The notes beneath the pieces are model-generated. The model made no database searches. It saw only the letters and a list, made by a program, of their open reading frames with translations, and had not been told where the DNA came from. This document shows positions 32,933 through 43,299 of a stretch of 64,000 nucleotides of DNA, one piece after another. Origin of the DNA: Sabulibacter ruber (GTDB lineage Bacteria; Bacteroidota; Bacteroidia; Cytophagales; Hymenobacteraceae). Made by a program: the position numbers and the translations under genes. The stretch lies in contig NZ_JAFFID010000002.1 of assembly GCF_017355955.1 (NCBI RefSeq), forward strand, positions 62,001-126,000. Reading direction: 5' to 3'. Position 1 is the first letter of the stretch, and each line of letters opens with the position of its first letter.

Positions 32933-34819
32933 ATGAAGCGCCTTTTAACTCTTTTCCTCTGCGTTAGCTCTATGTTAACGGCTACAGCGCAGCAGACGCA
33001 AAAACCTCCTTTACACGGCAAGAACTGGATGGCCATCACCGGAAAACCCTTGGCCGCCACTGCCGGGTCCATGATCTTCCAGAAAGGAGGTAATGCCGTG
33101 GATGCCGCCTGCGCCATGTTGGCCGCCACCTGTACCATGTGGGATGTCCTGAGCTGGGGCGGTGAAACCCAGGCCCTGATCTACAATCCCAAAACCAAGA
33201 AAGTCATAGCCATTAATGCCATGGGCGTGGCTCCCACAGGTGCCACTGTAGAATTCTTCAAAAGCAAAGGTTATCATTTCCCGCCCGAATACGGTCCTTT
33301 GGCCGCTACTACGCCCGGAACTCCCGGCGGACTTTTGCACATGCTGGCCAACTACGGCACGTTGAGTTTGGAGCAAGTATTGGCCCCAGCCATGGAAATG
33401 GCCGCGGGTTACCCCATAGAAGCGCAAACTGCTAACAGCTTTGAACGGGAGAAAGAGCGCCTGAAGCAATGGCCTTACAGCAAGAAAGTGTTCCTGACGC
33501 ACCTGGGCGAGAAGCGGGAAGCCCCCGAAGCCGGCGAAATCTTTGTGCAGAAAGACCTGCTGGCTACCCTTACCAAACTGGTGGAGGCCGAGAAAGCAGC
33601 TCTCAAAAAAGGGAAGAGCCGTAAAGAAGCCATCATGGCGGCGTATGATAGGTTCTATACCGGTGACATCGCGAAAGAATTTGTACGCGGCTGTCAGGAG
33701 CAAGGCGGCCTGATTACCATGCAGGACCTGGCTAAATGGAAACCCCTGGAGGAGGAGCCTCTTAGTGTCAAATACAAAGGTGTAGACGTTTACAAATTAA
33801 AGCAATGGACGCAAGGCCCGGTAATGCTGCAGGCGCTGAACATCCTGGAGAACTTCGATCTGAAGAGCATGGGCCACAACAGCGCCCAATACATCCACAC
33901 GCTTTACCAGACCATGAACCTCACCTTCGCCGATCGGGATTTCTATTACGGAGACCCTGCCTTCGGGCCGCAGGAACCTATCAAAGGGTTGCTGAGCAAG
34001 GAATATGCGAAACAAAGGGCCGCACTCATCCAATTTGATAAAAACAACCCTGGCATCGGCCCCGGTGATCCTTACCCGTTTGAAGGAAAAGGGGCCAAAA
34101 ACCCGTATCTGAAGCTCCTGAAGGAAAGAGGCTATGAAATGGATACCACCAAGCGCAACTTCGCACCTACCCACGATATCCGGAACGGCTCTTCCATGGT
34201 AGACTATCAGCAAAGACTATGGCTGGGCACCACTACCGTTGAAGCCGCCGACAAAGAAGGCTGGGTAGTCTCTATTACGCCCAGCGGCGGCTGGAACCCG
34301 GCGTGCATCGCCGGGAATACCGGCATTGGCATGAGCCAGCGCATGCAAAGTTTTGTGCTGGACGCTGCGCTGAACCCGTTCAACGTGGTGGAACCGGGTA
34401 AAAGGCCCAGGGTTACGTTAACGCCCTCCATGGCCCTGAGAGACGGAAAACCCTTCCTGTCCTTCGCGGTACAGGGCGGCGACACACAAGACCAGAACCT
34501 GCTTCAGTTCTTTTTGAACGTAGCCGAATTTGGCATGAGTGTGCAGCAAGCGTCTGAGGCGGCTAACTTCAACACAAACCAACTTTGGCTGTCACTTGGC
34601 GGCACCAAAACCGAGGACCGGCAACCAAAACCAGGACAGATTCTATTGCATGACAGCACTCCGGAGGCAGTACGCGCCCAGTTGAAAAAGATGGGCTACA
34701 TCCTAAGTTTTGATGACCGAACCAGCGGGCCCATCAACGCCATTTATTTTGATTGGAAACACGGCACTTTCTGGGGCGGCTCTAGTAACCACGGGGAGGA
34801 CTATGGCATTGGATGGTGA
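32933..34819 (+). CDS. ggt: Gamma-glutamyltransferase family protein
   Basis: The 628-aa protein has a signal peptide (LLTLFLCVSSMLTATAQ) and the large/small-subunit fold of GGT: MAITGKPLAATAGSMIFQKGGNAVDAACAM, the PGTPGGLLHML stretch and, in the C-terminal part, NTGIGMSQRMQSFVLD and PSMALRDGKPFLSFAVQGGD. GGTs cleave themselves before a Thr that becomes the nucleophile, in the motif T-T-H-x-S-x-x-D. Here the stretch is T433-T-T-V-E-A-A-D440, so the nucleophile Thr and the Asp remain but the H and S positions are changed. It may act on gamma-glutamyl compounds such as glutathione, or on another amide, in the periplasm. Confidence 0.88.
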   Translation: MKRLLTLFLCVSSMLTATAQQTQKPPLHGKNWMAITGKPLAATAGSMIFQKGGNAVDAACAMLAATCTMWDVLSWGGETQALIYNPKTKKVIAINAMGVAPTGATVEFFKSKGYHFPPEYGPLAATTPGTPGGLLHMLANYGTLSLEQVLAPAMEMAAGYPIEAQTANSFEREKERLKQWPYSKKVFLTHLGEKREAPEAGEIFVQKDLLATLTKLVEAEKAALKKGKSRKEAIMAAYDRFYTGDIAKEFVRGCQEQGGLITMQDLAKWKPLEEEPLSVKYKGVDVYKLKQWTQGPVMLQALNILENFDLKSMGHNSAQYIHTLYQTMNLTFADRDFYYGDPAFGPQEPIKGLLSKEYAKQRAALIQFDKNNPGIGPGDPYPFEGKGAKNPYLKLLKERGYEMDTTKRNFAPTHDIRNGSSMVDYQQRLWLGTTTVEAADKEGWVVSITPSGGWNPACIAGNTGIGMSQRMQSFVLDAALNPFNVVEPGKRPRVTLTPSMALRDGKPFLSFAVQGGDTQDQNLLQFFLNVAEFGMSVQQASEAANFNTNQLWLSLGGTKTEDRQPKPGQILLHDSTPEAVRAQLKKMGYILSFDDRTSGPINAIYFDWKHGTFWGGSSNHGEDYGIGW

Positions 34820-34910
34820 TCTGATATCAGCCTGATGCTGCATCTTGCTTAAGCTTACCTAATTTTGGGAGTGAGCTTGTGAGTTTTTTCAATCATCTTA
34901 CAGCATAAAT

Positions 34911-34953
34911 ATGAAAACGGAGGCTGCTTTTTATTAGCAGCCTCCGTTTTCAT
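34911..34953. terminator. Hairpin terminator after ggt
   Basis: Arms 34911-34928 and 34936-34953 are perfectly complementary over 18 bp around a 7-base loop, with CGGAGGCTGCT at the core and T-rich sequence within and after the stem. Confidence 0.85.
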
Positions 34954-35516
34954 TAACACCATTGTAGTTTATTACTTTTTCTAAGTAGCCTGTGTCTTTC
35001 CTGTCAGGGAGGCAAGCCAAATAGAACCTTCTGAATCAAAATGGCTTCATCCTTTGTATTACTATCTTTATATTTAGCTCGGCTGCTCGGCTAAATCCCA
35101 ACTCGTTATTACTGAAGCAACTACTTTGAGTCTCATTTTAGAAAAATAGGCTTAAAACATAAAATTCAGCCATTTATTAAGGTTCTGCTTTTCACATCAC
35201 CACAAACAAATGTGACACGTGCCTTTACTTTTGTTATTAATTCGTATTATTAGATTATTCTCATTCATTCATTGAATAATATTTACCTTCTCTTGAATTA
35301 AAATTTTCCGTAGCTACTATTCATATTTCCTCCTACACTCAGCGCCTTAAAATCTCCATAATGATGTATTATATATAACTATTCCAATTTAAAATATTCT
35401 TAACTCAGCTCTGCTTCAGGAACTAATGCTATTTATTACTTGTATTGTCACATATACTGAGAATACCCCCTCTCTCATAAAGGTAAATACTACATTCTAT
35501 CATTTTATTTTATTCT
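34954..35516. other. AT-rich leader of the first adhesin gene
   Basis: This 563-base stretch has no supported gene and is strongly AT-rich. TACTTTTG at 35226-35233 fits a -7 element but lacks a good -33 partner and would leave a 280-base untranslated leader. The long leader before a very large surface gene may carry regulation, but no riboswitch-like fold was recognised. Confidence 0.45.
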
Positions 35517-38500
35517 ATGGCACAGTTCTACCGTAGCCACATACTATCTTTTGTTTTCTTTATTTTCCTGAGTGCACAGGGGTTTGCAGAGGAATGCGAG
35601 GTTTCAATAGCAGCAGTAGGACCTAATGCGCTCTGCCCAGGTGGGCAGGTGGTTCTAGAAGCTTCCTCTACAAACAGCGGCGCCACTTACCAGTGGCAAA
35701 AGGATGGAGCTAACCTTGCCGGGCAAACAACCAACCGGTTAACCGTAACCTCTCCGGGCGATTACACTGTCCTGGTCAAAGGCAGTTCGTGCACAGAAAA
35801 GGTTTCTTCGCCTTTCTCTGTAGCTACAAGCCAGAATCCGGTGGCAGATTTCACCTTTGCAAACAATGTCTGTTCCGGCAACAGCGTCAAGTTCTCGGGC
35901 GCTCCGGCTGGTACAGGCTTCAAATATGAATGGGACTTTGGCGATCCAACCGCCGGGAATAACAACACCAGCACTGCCGCTGAACCTAGCCACACGTTTA
36001 TCTCAAACGGCACTGGCACCACTAGCTACACGGTTACATTGAAAGTCACCAACGCAGGGGGCTGTACAAGTGAAATCAAAAAGGATATCACCATTATACA
36101 GCGGGCAGATCCATCGCTGGAAGACGTGCTGGCTACCCAAAACTTCACCTTACCCTTCACCAACTGTTCCCCTGTTGCCTCCAATTATCTGCTGAAAGTC
36201 AGGAATACCTCTTCTACCAAGAGCACCAACAGAGCCTATACCATAGATTGGGGCGATGGAAAAGTGGAGAATTTTCCGGCCTCCTTTGAAGAAGCCGAGC
36301 ACACGTACACGGGCCAGGGTGCTTTTAACCTCAAATTCATCATTGCGGGGCCAAACGGCTGCACCACCACCAGAAATATACTGGTCTTCAACGGAAGCAA
36401 TCCCAGCCTTTCGGTAGGTAGCCCCGGAAACACGGTTGGTTGCGCGCCCGTTACTTACACCTTCCCTATCACGGGCGTGGCCAATAACAGCCCCTCTACT
36501 ACCTACACGTTCCAATTTGATGATGGAACGCCAGCGTACACTTTCACGCAGGACAATGTGCCTTCCAGCCTTTCCCATACGTTCAGAAAGAGTTCGTGCA
36601 ACAACAACAATAGAGACTCCTTTACTTTAACGGCCATTGCTTCCAACCCCTGTGGTATTACCAATGTATCCGTAAGTTCTATCAACATTGCGGCCACGCC
36701 TAAAGCGAAGTTTGAAATAGAGCCCAAAAGCCCGGTTGGATGTCTTAATACACCTTATACCCTCAAAAACACTTCAGACCCCGGGGCCAACATGCTGGGC
36801 ATTGGCAGATGTAACACCAATGCCAACTACCAATGGGAGATAAGCCCCGCTACCGGCTGGTCACTTACCTCTGGCACGCTTTCCTCGGCTAGTCCGGTTA
36901 TTCAATTTACGGCCAAAGGAAGCTACAGCATCAAACTCAAAGTAAGCAACAGCTGTAACCAGCATGACACCACACAGGTCTTCACCATCCTTGATGCACC
37001 GGCTTCCAGCTTCACAACCAGCCTGAACCCTACTACCGGCTGTACCAACCTGGAGGTAGCCACCAATAACACTTCTGTCGGCGAACAGCTTTCTTACAAC
37101 TGGACGGTTTCTCCCAACAGCGGCTATACCATCACGTCTGGGTCTCTCGCCAGTAAAGATCCTGTTTTCAACTTTACTGCCGCCGGGACTTACACCCTCA
37201 CCTTGGAAACTGTAAACCCCTGCGGAACCTCTACCAGTAGTACCCAGGTGAAGGTGAATGCTGCCCCTACCGTTACCTTACCAAGCGCACGGGAATACTG
37301 CGAACCACAGGCAATTTCCTTCTCAGCCTCTAATACAGCTCACTTCCCGGTGTACGAGGCCAACTTTGGCACCATCTCAGCCTATAACTGGACCATCACA
37401 GGAACACCGGGCGCTACCTTTGTAGCTGGCACCTCTGAGAATTCTCAATACCCCAGCATCAATTTTCCGGGCAAAGGGACGTATCTGGTTACCGTTACCG
37501 CCACAAATGAATGCGGCACCTCAACTACCGCCTCGCAGGAAATCACCATCAGAGACCTGCCTTTGCCTCCAACAGTAGCGGGCCTTACCATTTGCGAGGG
37601 ACAACCCACCACGCTTACTGTAAGCGATGCTGCTGCCGGGTATACTTACCGTTGGTACGCTGCTGCCACGGGAGGAAACCCCTTGTTTACTGGCGAAAGC
37701 TTCACTCCGTCCTCGGCCCTAACTACCACTACCACCTTTTATGTGGAAACTGTGAGCGGCTTTAGCTGCGTGAGCGCTACCAAAACCCCTGTCACCGTAT
37801 CGGTTATCAAAGGGATTACCAATAACAGCATTACGGCACAGGCCCCTACTTCCGTCTGCGAAGGAGAAGCGATCAAAACCATAAATGGATCCCTACCAAC
37901 TGGCGGAGACGGCGGTCCTTTCCAGTATAAATGGCAGATCAGTACAGATGGGGTAACGTTTACAGATGCTCCGGGCATCAATACGGAGCAGAACTATACG
38001 CCAGGCACTATTTCCCGGGACACCTGGTTCCGGAGAACAATTGTATCGCAAAGCTGTCCGGCGCATGAGAGTAACGCGGTGGCCTTCACCTTTAGCCCCA
38101 CTCCGGCAGCCCCAACTGCCCAGTCCGAAATGGCTATCTGCCAAGGACAGCAGGCAACCCTAGTGGTGAATGCGCAACCGGGTTTCACCTACAGATGGTT
38201 TACCGCCAGCACCGGAGGGACCGCAGTAGCTACTGGAGAGTCGTTCAAAACAGCTGTCCTGAGCCGTGACACGGTGTATTATGTGGAGGCGATAAACGGC
38301 AACAACTGCGTAAGCGCCACTCGCACTGAGATTCGGGTTAAAGTAGCGCCTGCCATTGCGGATAATACCCTGCTCGGTAGCCAGGACATTTGCACCGGCC
38401 AAACCCCAAGCGTACTCACAGGCTCCCAGCCAACGGGAGGAAACGGCACCTTTGCTTATGCCTGGGAGAGCAGCACAACCTCTGGGACCTCCGGCTTTGC

Positions 38501-41500
38501 CCCTATTCCTAATTCTAACACCAAAGACTACTCGCCGGCGGCCCTTACTACCACTACCTGGTTCCGCCGGGTGGTTAGCTCTGCCGGCTGTGTTACCACC
38601 AGCGGAGCCATAGAGATTACGGTACGTCCTGAAATCACCGGCAACACGATTTCTTCTAACCAGACAGTCTGTGTAGGTAGCACCCCTGCGGCTTTCACTG
38701 GTTCGCAGCCGGTAGGAGGCAACAACACCTACACTTATCAATGGGAAATCAGCACAACTTCTGCCACTACTGGTTTTAGCCCAATTGCAGGAGCCACCAC
38801 CAAAGACTATACTCCCACTGAGGCGGTTACTCAGAATACCTGGTACAGACGCGTGGTGGAATCGGGGGCTTGCCAAAGAAGTGAAAGCGCTGCTATGCTG
38901 GTGGAGGTACAGCAACCTATTGCCAATAACTCTATCTCCGCAGATCAGACTATTTGTGCAGGAGAATTAACGCAAGTTCTTGCGGGAGCAGACCCTACCG
39001 GAGGCAGCGGCTCCTATACCTACGTCTGGGAACAAAGCACCACGTCTGCTACTGCCGGCTTCAGTGCAATTCCGAATGCCGATGCCAGGAATCTGGATCC
39101 CAGAACGCTCACTGCCACTACCTGGTTCAGACGTGTTGTTACCGCAGGAGCGTGTGCGCCAAGCGTAAGTAACGTGGTGCAGATCACTGTAAGCCCTGCT
39201 CTGGAGAATAACATTATCACGAATAGCCAAACCCAGGCTATCTGTACAGGCTCTACTCCTGCTTTGTTATTAGGCGCGCAGCCTACCGGAGGAGACAACA
39301 TCTTTACCTACCAGTGGGAGCAAAGCACTGACGGCACCACCTACGCTGATATCTCTGGCGCAACCGAAAAAAACTATGCTCCTACCGCACTTACGCAGGA
39401 CACCTGGTACAGAAGAAAAGTAATCTCCAGAACCTGTACGTCTACCAGTCCGGCCGTAAAAATAGAGGTACAGCAGCCTATTGCTGACAATACCATCACC
39501 GGAGAACAGACCATCTGCGCAGGTTCTGCCGCACAGACCTTGACCGGTTCACAACCTAGTGGAGGCTCCGGCACTTACAGTTACCAATGGGAGTCCAGCA
39601 CCGATGGTACCACGTTTACTCCAATAGCTAGCGCCACCCAGGAAAACTATGCTCCTGTTGGGCTAACTGAAACTAGTTGGTTTAGAAGAAGGGTGCAAGG
39701 CGGCCCCTGCGCACCCAGTTTCAGCAACGTCATCAAGGTTACCGTAACCGCACCTATCACAAACAATACCGTTAGTGCTTCGCAAACTATTTGCAGCAAT
39801 ACAGTTCCTGCAAAACTGACAGGTTCGGTTCCAGCCAGCGGCTCCGGAGCGGTATTTACGTACAGATGGGAAAGCAGCACCACCTCTGCTACGGCCACAG
39901 ACTTTACGGTGATCTCTGGTGCAGAAGAAATAGACTACGCTCCCGGCAATCTTACGCAAACTACCTGGTTCAGGAGAGTGGTTTCCACTGGAGGCTGTAC
40001 CAGCGCTTCGGCGGCAATAAAGATCACCGTAGAGCCTTTGCCAGCTTCTCCAGCGGTAGGCGCGCAGGTAATCTGCGAAAACAGCAAAGCAACGTTAGCC
40101 GTGACAAGCTCCGGAGCGGGAACCTACCAGTGGTTTGATGTAGAGACCGGCGGAACCGCCCTGGGGCAAGGGGCTGCCTTTACCACCCCGGTTCTCACAG
40201 CTACCACAACTTACTACGTTCAGATCACTGATGCCAAAGGTTGTATAAGCCCCCGAACAGCCGTTCAGGTAACCGTAAACCAGAACATAGCCAATAACAT
40301 CGTTTCTTCAGACCAGGCATTGTGCGCAGGCTCCAGCCCAAGCCTTCTGACGGGCTCTACTCCAACCGGAGGAAGCGGAACCTATACCTACCTTTGGGAA
40401 AGAAGTACCCAGGGGCCAACTGCTGGGTTTAGCCCTGCTCCTGGAAACAACACCGGCATGGATTACATGCCTACCAATATTACAGCTCCTACCTGGTTCA
40501 GACGAACAGTAACTGCAGGGCCTTGCGCGCCCAACATCAGCGCCGCCGTGCGTATTGCCATCAGTCCTGTTATCACTAATAACCAGATTTCCATTCCGCA
40601 GGCTATCTGCGCGGGCAGCCGGCCGGCTCCGTTGACCGGCTCTCAACCACAGGGCGGCGATGGCACGTACACCTATATCTGGGAAAGCAGCACTACAGGC
40701 TCTACCAGCGGGTTCACCTCGGCCAGTGGCAACTTTCAGGAGAGAAACTATCAGCCTGCGAACCTTACCCAAACCACCTGGTTCAGAAGAACTGTTTTAT
40801 CCGGCGGATGCTCCATCACTTCTGCCGTGGTACAGGTAACGGTGGTGCCGCTGGTGAGTAATAATGACATCACCGCTGATCAGACGATCTGCCAGGGCGA
40901 TATGGCCCAACCGCTTACCGGCTCCTCCCCAACCGGCGGAAGTGGCACCTACACCTACCTATGGGAAAGCAGCACCGATGGCGTGTTGTTTACTCCTGCC
41001 CCTGGCGATAATAAAAAGGCTACATATGCTCCCGGAGCAGTTAAAGTCACCACCTGGTACAGACGCTCCGTTACTTCATTCCCTTGTTTTGAAAGCAAGA
41101 GCGCACCAATTAAGATCACTGTTATTCCGCCTATCACCAACAACCTCATCAGCGCAGAGCAGGAGATTTGCGCCGGCGTAACTCCAGTCTTATTACGAGG
41201 CTCAGTGCCTACCGGAGGTGGCCCTAACGTTACGTATCAGTGGGAAGTTAGCACCGATGGCCCTGCCGGAACCTTCAGCCCGGCTCCGGGTAACAATACG
41301 GGCATCAGTTACCAGCCGGCGGCTCTTAGCCAGACTTCATGGTTCAGAAGAGTCATTCTTTCGGCTCCTTGCCAAAACCAGGCAAGTAACGCCATCCGCA
41401 TCAAAGTGAATCCGCTGCCTGCGCCACCTGCGCTAGTGACGGTCAACCCAAAGGTTTGTCCGGGAGAAAGAACCAATGTGACGGTTACCAACCCAGCCTT

Positions 41501-42155
41501 TGGGGTGGAATGGTATGATCAGCCGCAGGGAGGTTCCTTTATTTACGGGGGCGTTACCTTCCCAACTCCTGCCCTTACGCAAACCACTACCTATTACGTC
41601 CAATCAGTTTCCCGCGAAGGTTGCTTCAGCAGCACCAGAACCCCGGTGAAAGTAGAAGTGGTGCCGCCTGCAGCCAACGCCGGCCCCGATGTGACCATCA
41701 TTGCCGGACGATCTACTCAGCTGATTGCTACGGGCGGGGTAACCTATGAGTGGTCGCCAGCTACGGGGCTTTCTTCTACCAATACAGCTTCCACCACGGC
41801 TACTCCAAAAGAAACCACCACTTACACGGTAACCGTCACCTCCGCGGAAGGCTGCACCTCCAGAGATGAAGTAACCGTGACGGTATTGCCTCAAATCAAC
41901 ATCCCCAATGTGCTCACCATTAACAAAGACGGGATCAATGACGACTGGGAAATCCAGAACATTGAGAATTACCCTAACTGCAGAGTGGAAGTGTTCAACC
42001 GTTGGGGCACTAAGCTCTTCTCTTCGCAAGGGTACAAAACCCGGTGGGATGGCACTTACCAGGGCCAGCCTCTGCCAGTTGCCGCCTATTACTACATCAT
42101 CCACCTAGACAAAGACGAAGAACCTATTTCAGGAAGCATCACCATCATCAAGTAA
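35517..42155 (+). CDS. Giant T9SS-exported adhesin with PKD and 11 'WFRR' repeats
   Basis: The 2212-aa protein has a signal peptide (ILSFVFFIFLSAQGFA). Next come Ig/PKD-like domains (residues about 30-750, with KYEWDFGDPTAG and ISAYNWTITG). Eleven related modules of about 90 aa follow, from about 764 to 1990, each with the form QTICxGxxPxxLTGSxPTGG, YxWExST, then TTW(F/Y)RR and a Cys some seven residues on. Three Ig-like units (YRWYAAATGG, YRWFTASTGG, EWYDQPQGG) are mixed in. Residues about 2127-2212 are the gliding-motility/CHU_C (type B) T9SS signal: NIPNVLTINKDGINDDWEI...VEVFNRWG. It resembles SprB-type surface adhesins and is followed after 4 bases by its likely SprF partner. Confidence 0.92.
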   Translation: MAQFYRSHILSFVFFIFLSAQGFAEECEVSIAAVGPNALCPGGQVVLEASSTNSGATYQWQKDGANLAGQTTNRLTVTSPGDYTVLVKGSSCTEKVSSPFSVATSQNPVADFTFANNVCSGNSVKFSGAPAGTGFKYEWDFGDPTAGNNNTSTAAEPSHTFISNGTGTTSYTVTLKVTNAGGCTSEIKKDITIIQRADPSLEDVLATQNFTLPFTNCSPVASNYLLKVRNTSSTKSTNRAYTIDWGDGKVENFPASFEEAEHTYTGQGAFNLKFIIAGPNGCTTTRNILVFNGSNPSLSVGSPGNTVGCAPVTYTFPITGVANNSPSTTYTFQFDDGTPAYTFTQDNVPSSLSHTFRKSSCNNNNRDSFTLTAIASNPCGITNVSVSSINIAATPKAKFEIEPKSPVGCLNTPYTLKNTSDPGANMLGIGRCNTNANYQWEISPATGWSLTSGTLSSASPVIQFTAKGSYSIKLKVSNSCNQHDTTQVFTILDAPASSFTTSLNPTTGCTNLEVATNNTSVGEQLSYNWTVSPNSGYTITSGSLASKDPVFNFTAAGTYTLTLETVNPCGTSTSSTQVKVNAAPTVTLPSAREYCEPQAISFSASNTAHFPVYEANFGTISAYNWTITGTPGATFVAGTSENSQYPSINFPGKGTYLVTVTATNECGTSTTASQEITIRDLPLPPTVAGLTICEGQPTTLTVSDAAAGYTYRWYAAATGGNPLFTGESFTPSSALTTTTTFYVETVSGFSCVSATKTPVTVSVIKGITNNSITAQAPTSVCEGEAIKTINGSLPTGGDGGPFQYKWQISTDGVTFTDAPGINTEQNYTPGTISRDTWFRRTIVSQSCPAHESNAVAFTFSPTPAAPTAQSEMAICQGQQATLVVNAQPGFTYRWFTASTGGTAVATGESFKTAVLSRDTVYYVEAINGNNCVSATRTEIRVKVAPAIADNTLLGSQDICTGQTPSVLTGSQPTGGNGTFAYAWESSTTSGTSGFAPIPNSNTKDYSPAALTTTTWFRRVVSSAGCVTTSGAIEITVRPEITGNTISSNQTVCVGSTPAAFTGSQPVGGNNTYTYQWEISTTSATTGFSPIAGATTKDYTPTEAVTQNTWYRRVVESGACQRSESAAMLVEVQQPIANNSISADQTICAGELTQVLAGADPTGGSGSYTYVWEQSTTSATAGFSAIPNADARNLDPRTLTATTWFRRVVTAGACAPSVSNVVQITVSPALENNIITNSQTQAICTGSTPALLLGAQPTGGDNIFTYQWEQSTDGTTYADISGATEKNYAPTALTQDTWYRRKVISRTCTSTSPAVKIEVQQPIADNTITGEQTICAGSAAQTLTGSQPSGGSGTYSYQWESSTDGTTFTPIASATQENYAPVGLTETSWFRRRVQGGPCAPSFSNVIKVTVTAPITNNTVSASQTICSNTVPAKLTGSVPASGSGAVFTYRWESSTTSATATDFTVISGAEEIDYAPGNLTQTTWFRRVVSTGGCTSASAAIKITVEPLPASPAVGAQVICENSKATLAVTSSGAGTYQWFDVETGGTALGQGAAFTTPVLTATTTYYVQITDAKGCISPRTAVQVTVNQNIANNIVSSDQALCAGSSPSLLTGSTPTGGSGTYTYLWERSTQGPTAGFSPAPGNNTGMDYMPTNITAPTWFRRTVTAGPCAPNISAAVRIAISPVITNNQISIPQAICAGSRPAPLTGSQPQGGDGTYTYIWESSTTGSTSGFTSASGNFQERNYQPANLTQTTWFRRTVLSGGCSITSAVVQVTVVPLVSNNDITADQTICQGDMAQPLTGSSPTGGSGTYTYLWESSTDGVLFTPAPGDNKKATYAPGAVKVTTWYRRSVTSFPCFESKSAPIKITVIPPITNNLISAEQEICAGVTPVLLRGSVPTGGGPNVTYQWEVSTDGPAGTFSPAPGNNTGISYQPAALSQTSWFRRVILSAPCQNQASNAIRIKVNPLPAPPALVTVNPKVCPGERTNVTVTNPAFGVEWYDQPQGGSFIYGGVTFPTPALTQTTTYYVQSVSREGCFSSTRTPVKVEVVPPAANAGPDVTIIAGRSTQLIATGGVTYEWSPATGLSSTNTASTTATPKETTTYTVTVTSAEGCTSRDEVTVTVLPQINIPNVLTINKDGINDDWEIQNIENYPNCRVEVFNRWGTKLFSSQGYKTRWDGTYQGQPLPVAAYYYIIHLDKDEEPISGSITIIK

Positions 42156-42159
42156 GGCC

Positions 42160-43185
42160 ATGAATATGAAGAAGAGTTTAGTTTTAGTGAGCCTGACATT
42201 GTTTTGGATGGCTTCCTTTTCCGCAGCAGGGCAGCAGATGCCCCAGTTCAGCCAGTACATGACCAACAGCCTGGTGATCAATCCGGCGGTGGTGGGCATA
42301 GAGAATTACATGGATGTGCGGTCTTCGTTCCGGAAGCAATGGATAGGAATTGAGGGCGCCCCTACCACTTTCTACACCAGTGCACACGCCTCCATTGGCA
42401 AGAATGACCGCAATGCGCAGGGCCGGGGAAAATTTCAGTACCGAACCTCCAAAAGCCATGTGAACCGGAACAACAAATTCCATCGGGTAAATCCGCATCA
42501 CGGGGTGGGTGCCATGGTGCAGGTAGACCAGGCGGGTTTGCTTAGAACCAGTTCTGTGAACCTGATGTACGCCTTCCATATTCCCTTGACGAAGAGTATC
42601 AACCTTTCTACCGGCATCTCGGCCGGGGTGTTGAAGAACAGTTTCAACACCAACAGGGCACGGGCCATTAATCCGTCAGATGCCGCTTTGCTGGGAGACC
42701 AGGTGAACCTGACGAAAGCCGATGTAAGCGTTGGCACCTGGCTCTACACGCCCAAAGCTTTTCTGGGGATTTCTGGGGCGCAGTTGCTCAACAGCAAAAG
42801 CGACTTCAAAACCCCGCTGGACCTTAGCATATCGGCTCGTTTGATCCCGCACTACTTTGTCACCGCTGGGTACCGCTTTAGCGTGCATGACCTGATGATC
42901 ACGCCTTCGGTGCTGTACAAAAAGGCAGGCCCAAGCCCCGGAGCCATTGACCTGAATGTGAAAGCCATGTATGATGAGCGGGTTTGGATAGGCGCCTCTT
43001 ACCGCGACAAAGATGCCGTTTCTTTTCTGTTTGGCCTGTACGTAAGCCATGTGCTAGACTTTGGGTACTCTTATGACCTCACCACCTCGGGGCAAAGTGA
43101 GAACAGTGCGGGCTCCCATGAATTCATGGTGGGATTCAAACTAAACAACAAACTTAAGGTCCTCTGCCCGCGCTGGATCTGGTAA
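42160..43185 (+). CDS. PorP/SprF family T9SS membrane protein, copy 1
   Basis: The 341-aa protein has a signal peptide (LVLVSLTLFWMASFSAAG) and the PorP/SprF beginning MPQFSQYMTNSLVINPAVVGIENY. A predicted outer-membrane beta-barrel ends in HEFMVGFKLNNKLKVLCPRW. SprF is needed for surface display of SprB in Flavobacterium, and PorP is a T9SS component. The start codon lies 4 bases after the adhesin stop, so the pair is co-translated. A second copy follows the second adhesin, which suggests each SprF serves its own adhesin. It is slightly longer than the second copy through a Lys/Arg/Asn-rich insert (RGKFQYRTSKSHVNRNNKF). Confidence 0.9.
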   Translation: MNMKKSLVLVSLTLFWMASFSAAGQQMPQFSQYMTNSLVINPAVVGIENYMDVRSSFRKQWIGIEGAPTTFYTSAHASIGKNDRNAQGRGKFQYRTSKSHVNRNNKFHRVNPHHGVGAMVQVDQAGLLRTSSVNLMYAFHIPLTKSINLSTGISAGVLKNSFNTNRARAINPSDAALLGDQVNLTKADVSVGTWLYTPKAFLGISGAQLLNSKSDFKTPLDLSISARLIPHYFVTAGYRFSVHDLMITPSVLYKKAGPSPGAIDLNVKAMYDERVWIGASYRDKDAVSFLFGLYVSHVLDFGYSYDLTTSGQSENSAGSHEFMVGFKLNNKLKVLCPRWIW

Positions 43186-43249
43186 GCTGTCTTCCTGCAT
43201 GGCATAATCGGTACTCACACTACAGTTCACATTCTGGGATAGAACGAAA

Positions 43250-43299
43250 ACATAAAAGGCCAGCTGACTCTTATTCAGAAGTTAGCTGGCCTTTTATGT
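43250..43299. terminator. Terminator of the adhesin-SprF unit 1
   Basis: Arms 43250-43268 and 43281-43299 pair over 19 bp with one G-U; the core is AGGCCAGCT/AGCTGGCCT. T-rich ends fit a terminator working in both directions. Confidence 0.85.

Noticed and set aside
33011-33703. 230-codon antisense frame inside the gamma-glutamyltransferase gene
   Set aside because: It is a shadow of a well-supported gene on the other strand, low in complexity and without family features.
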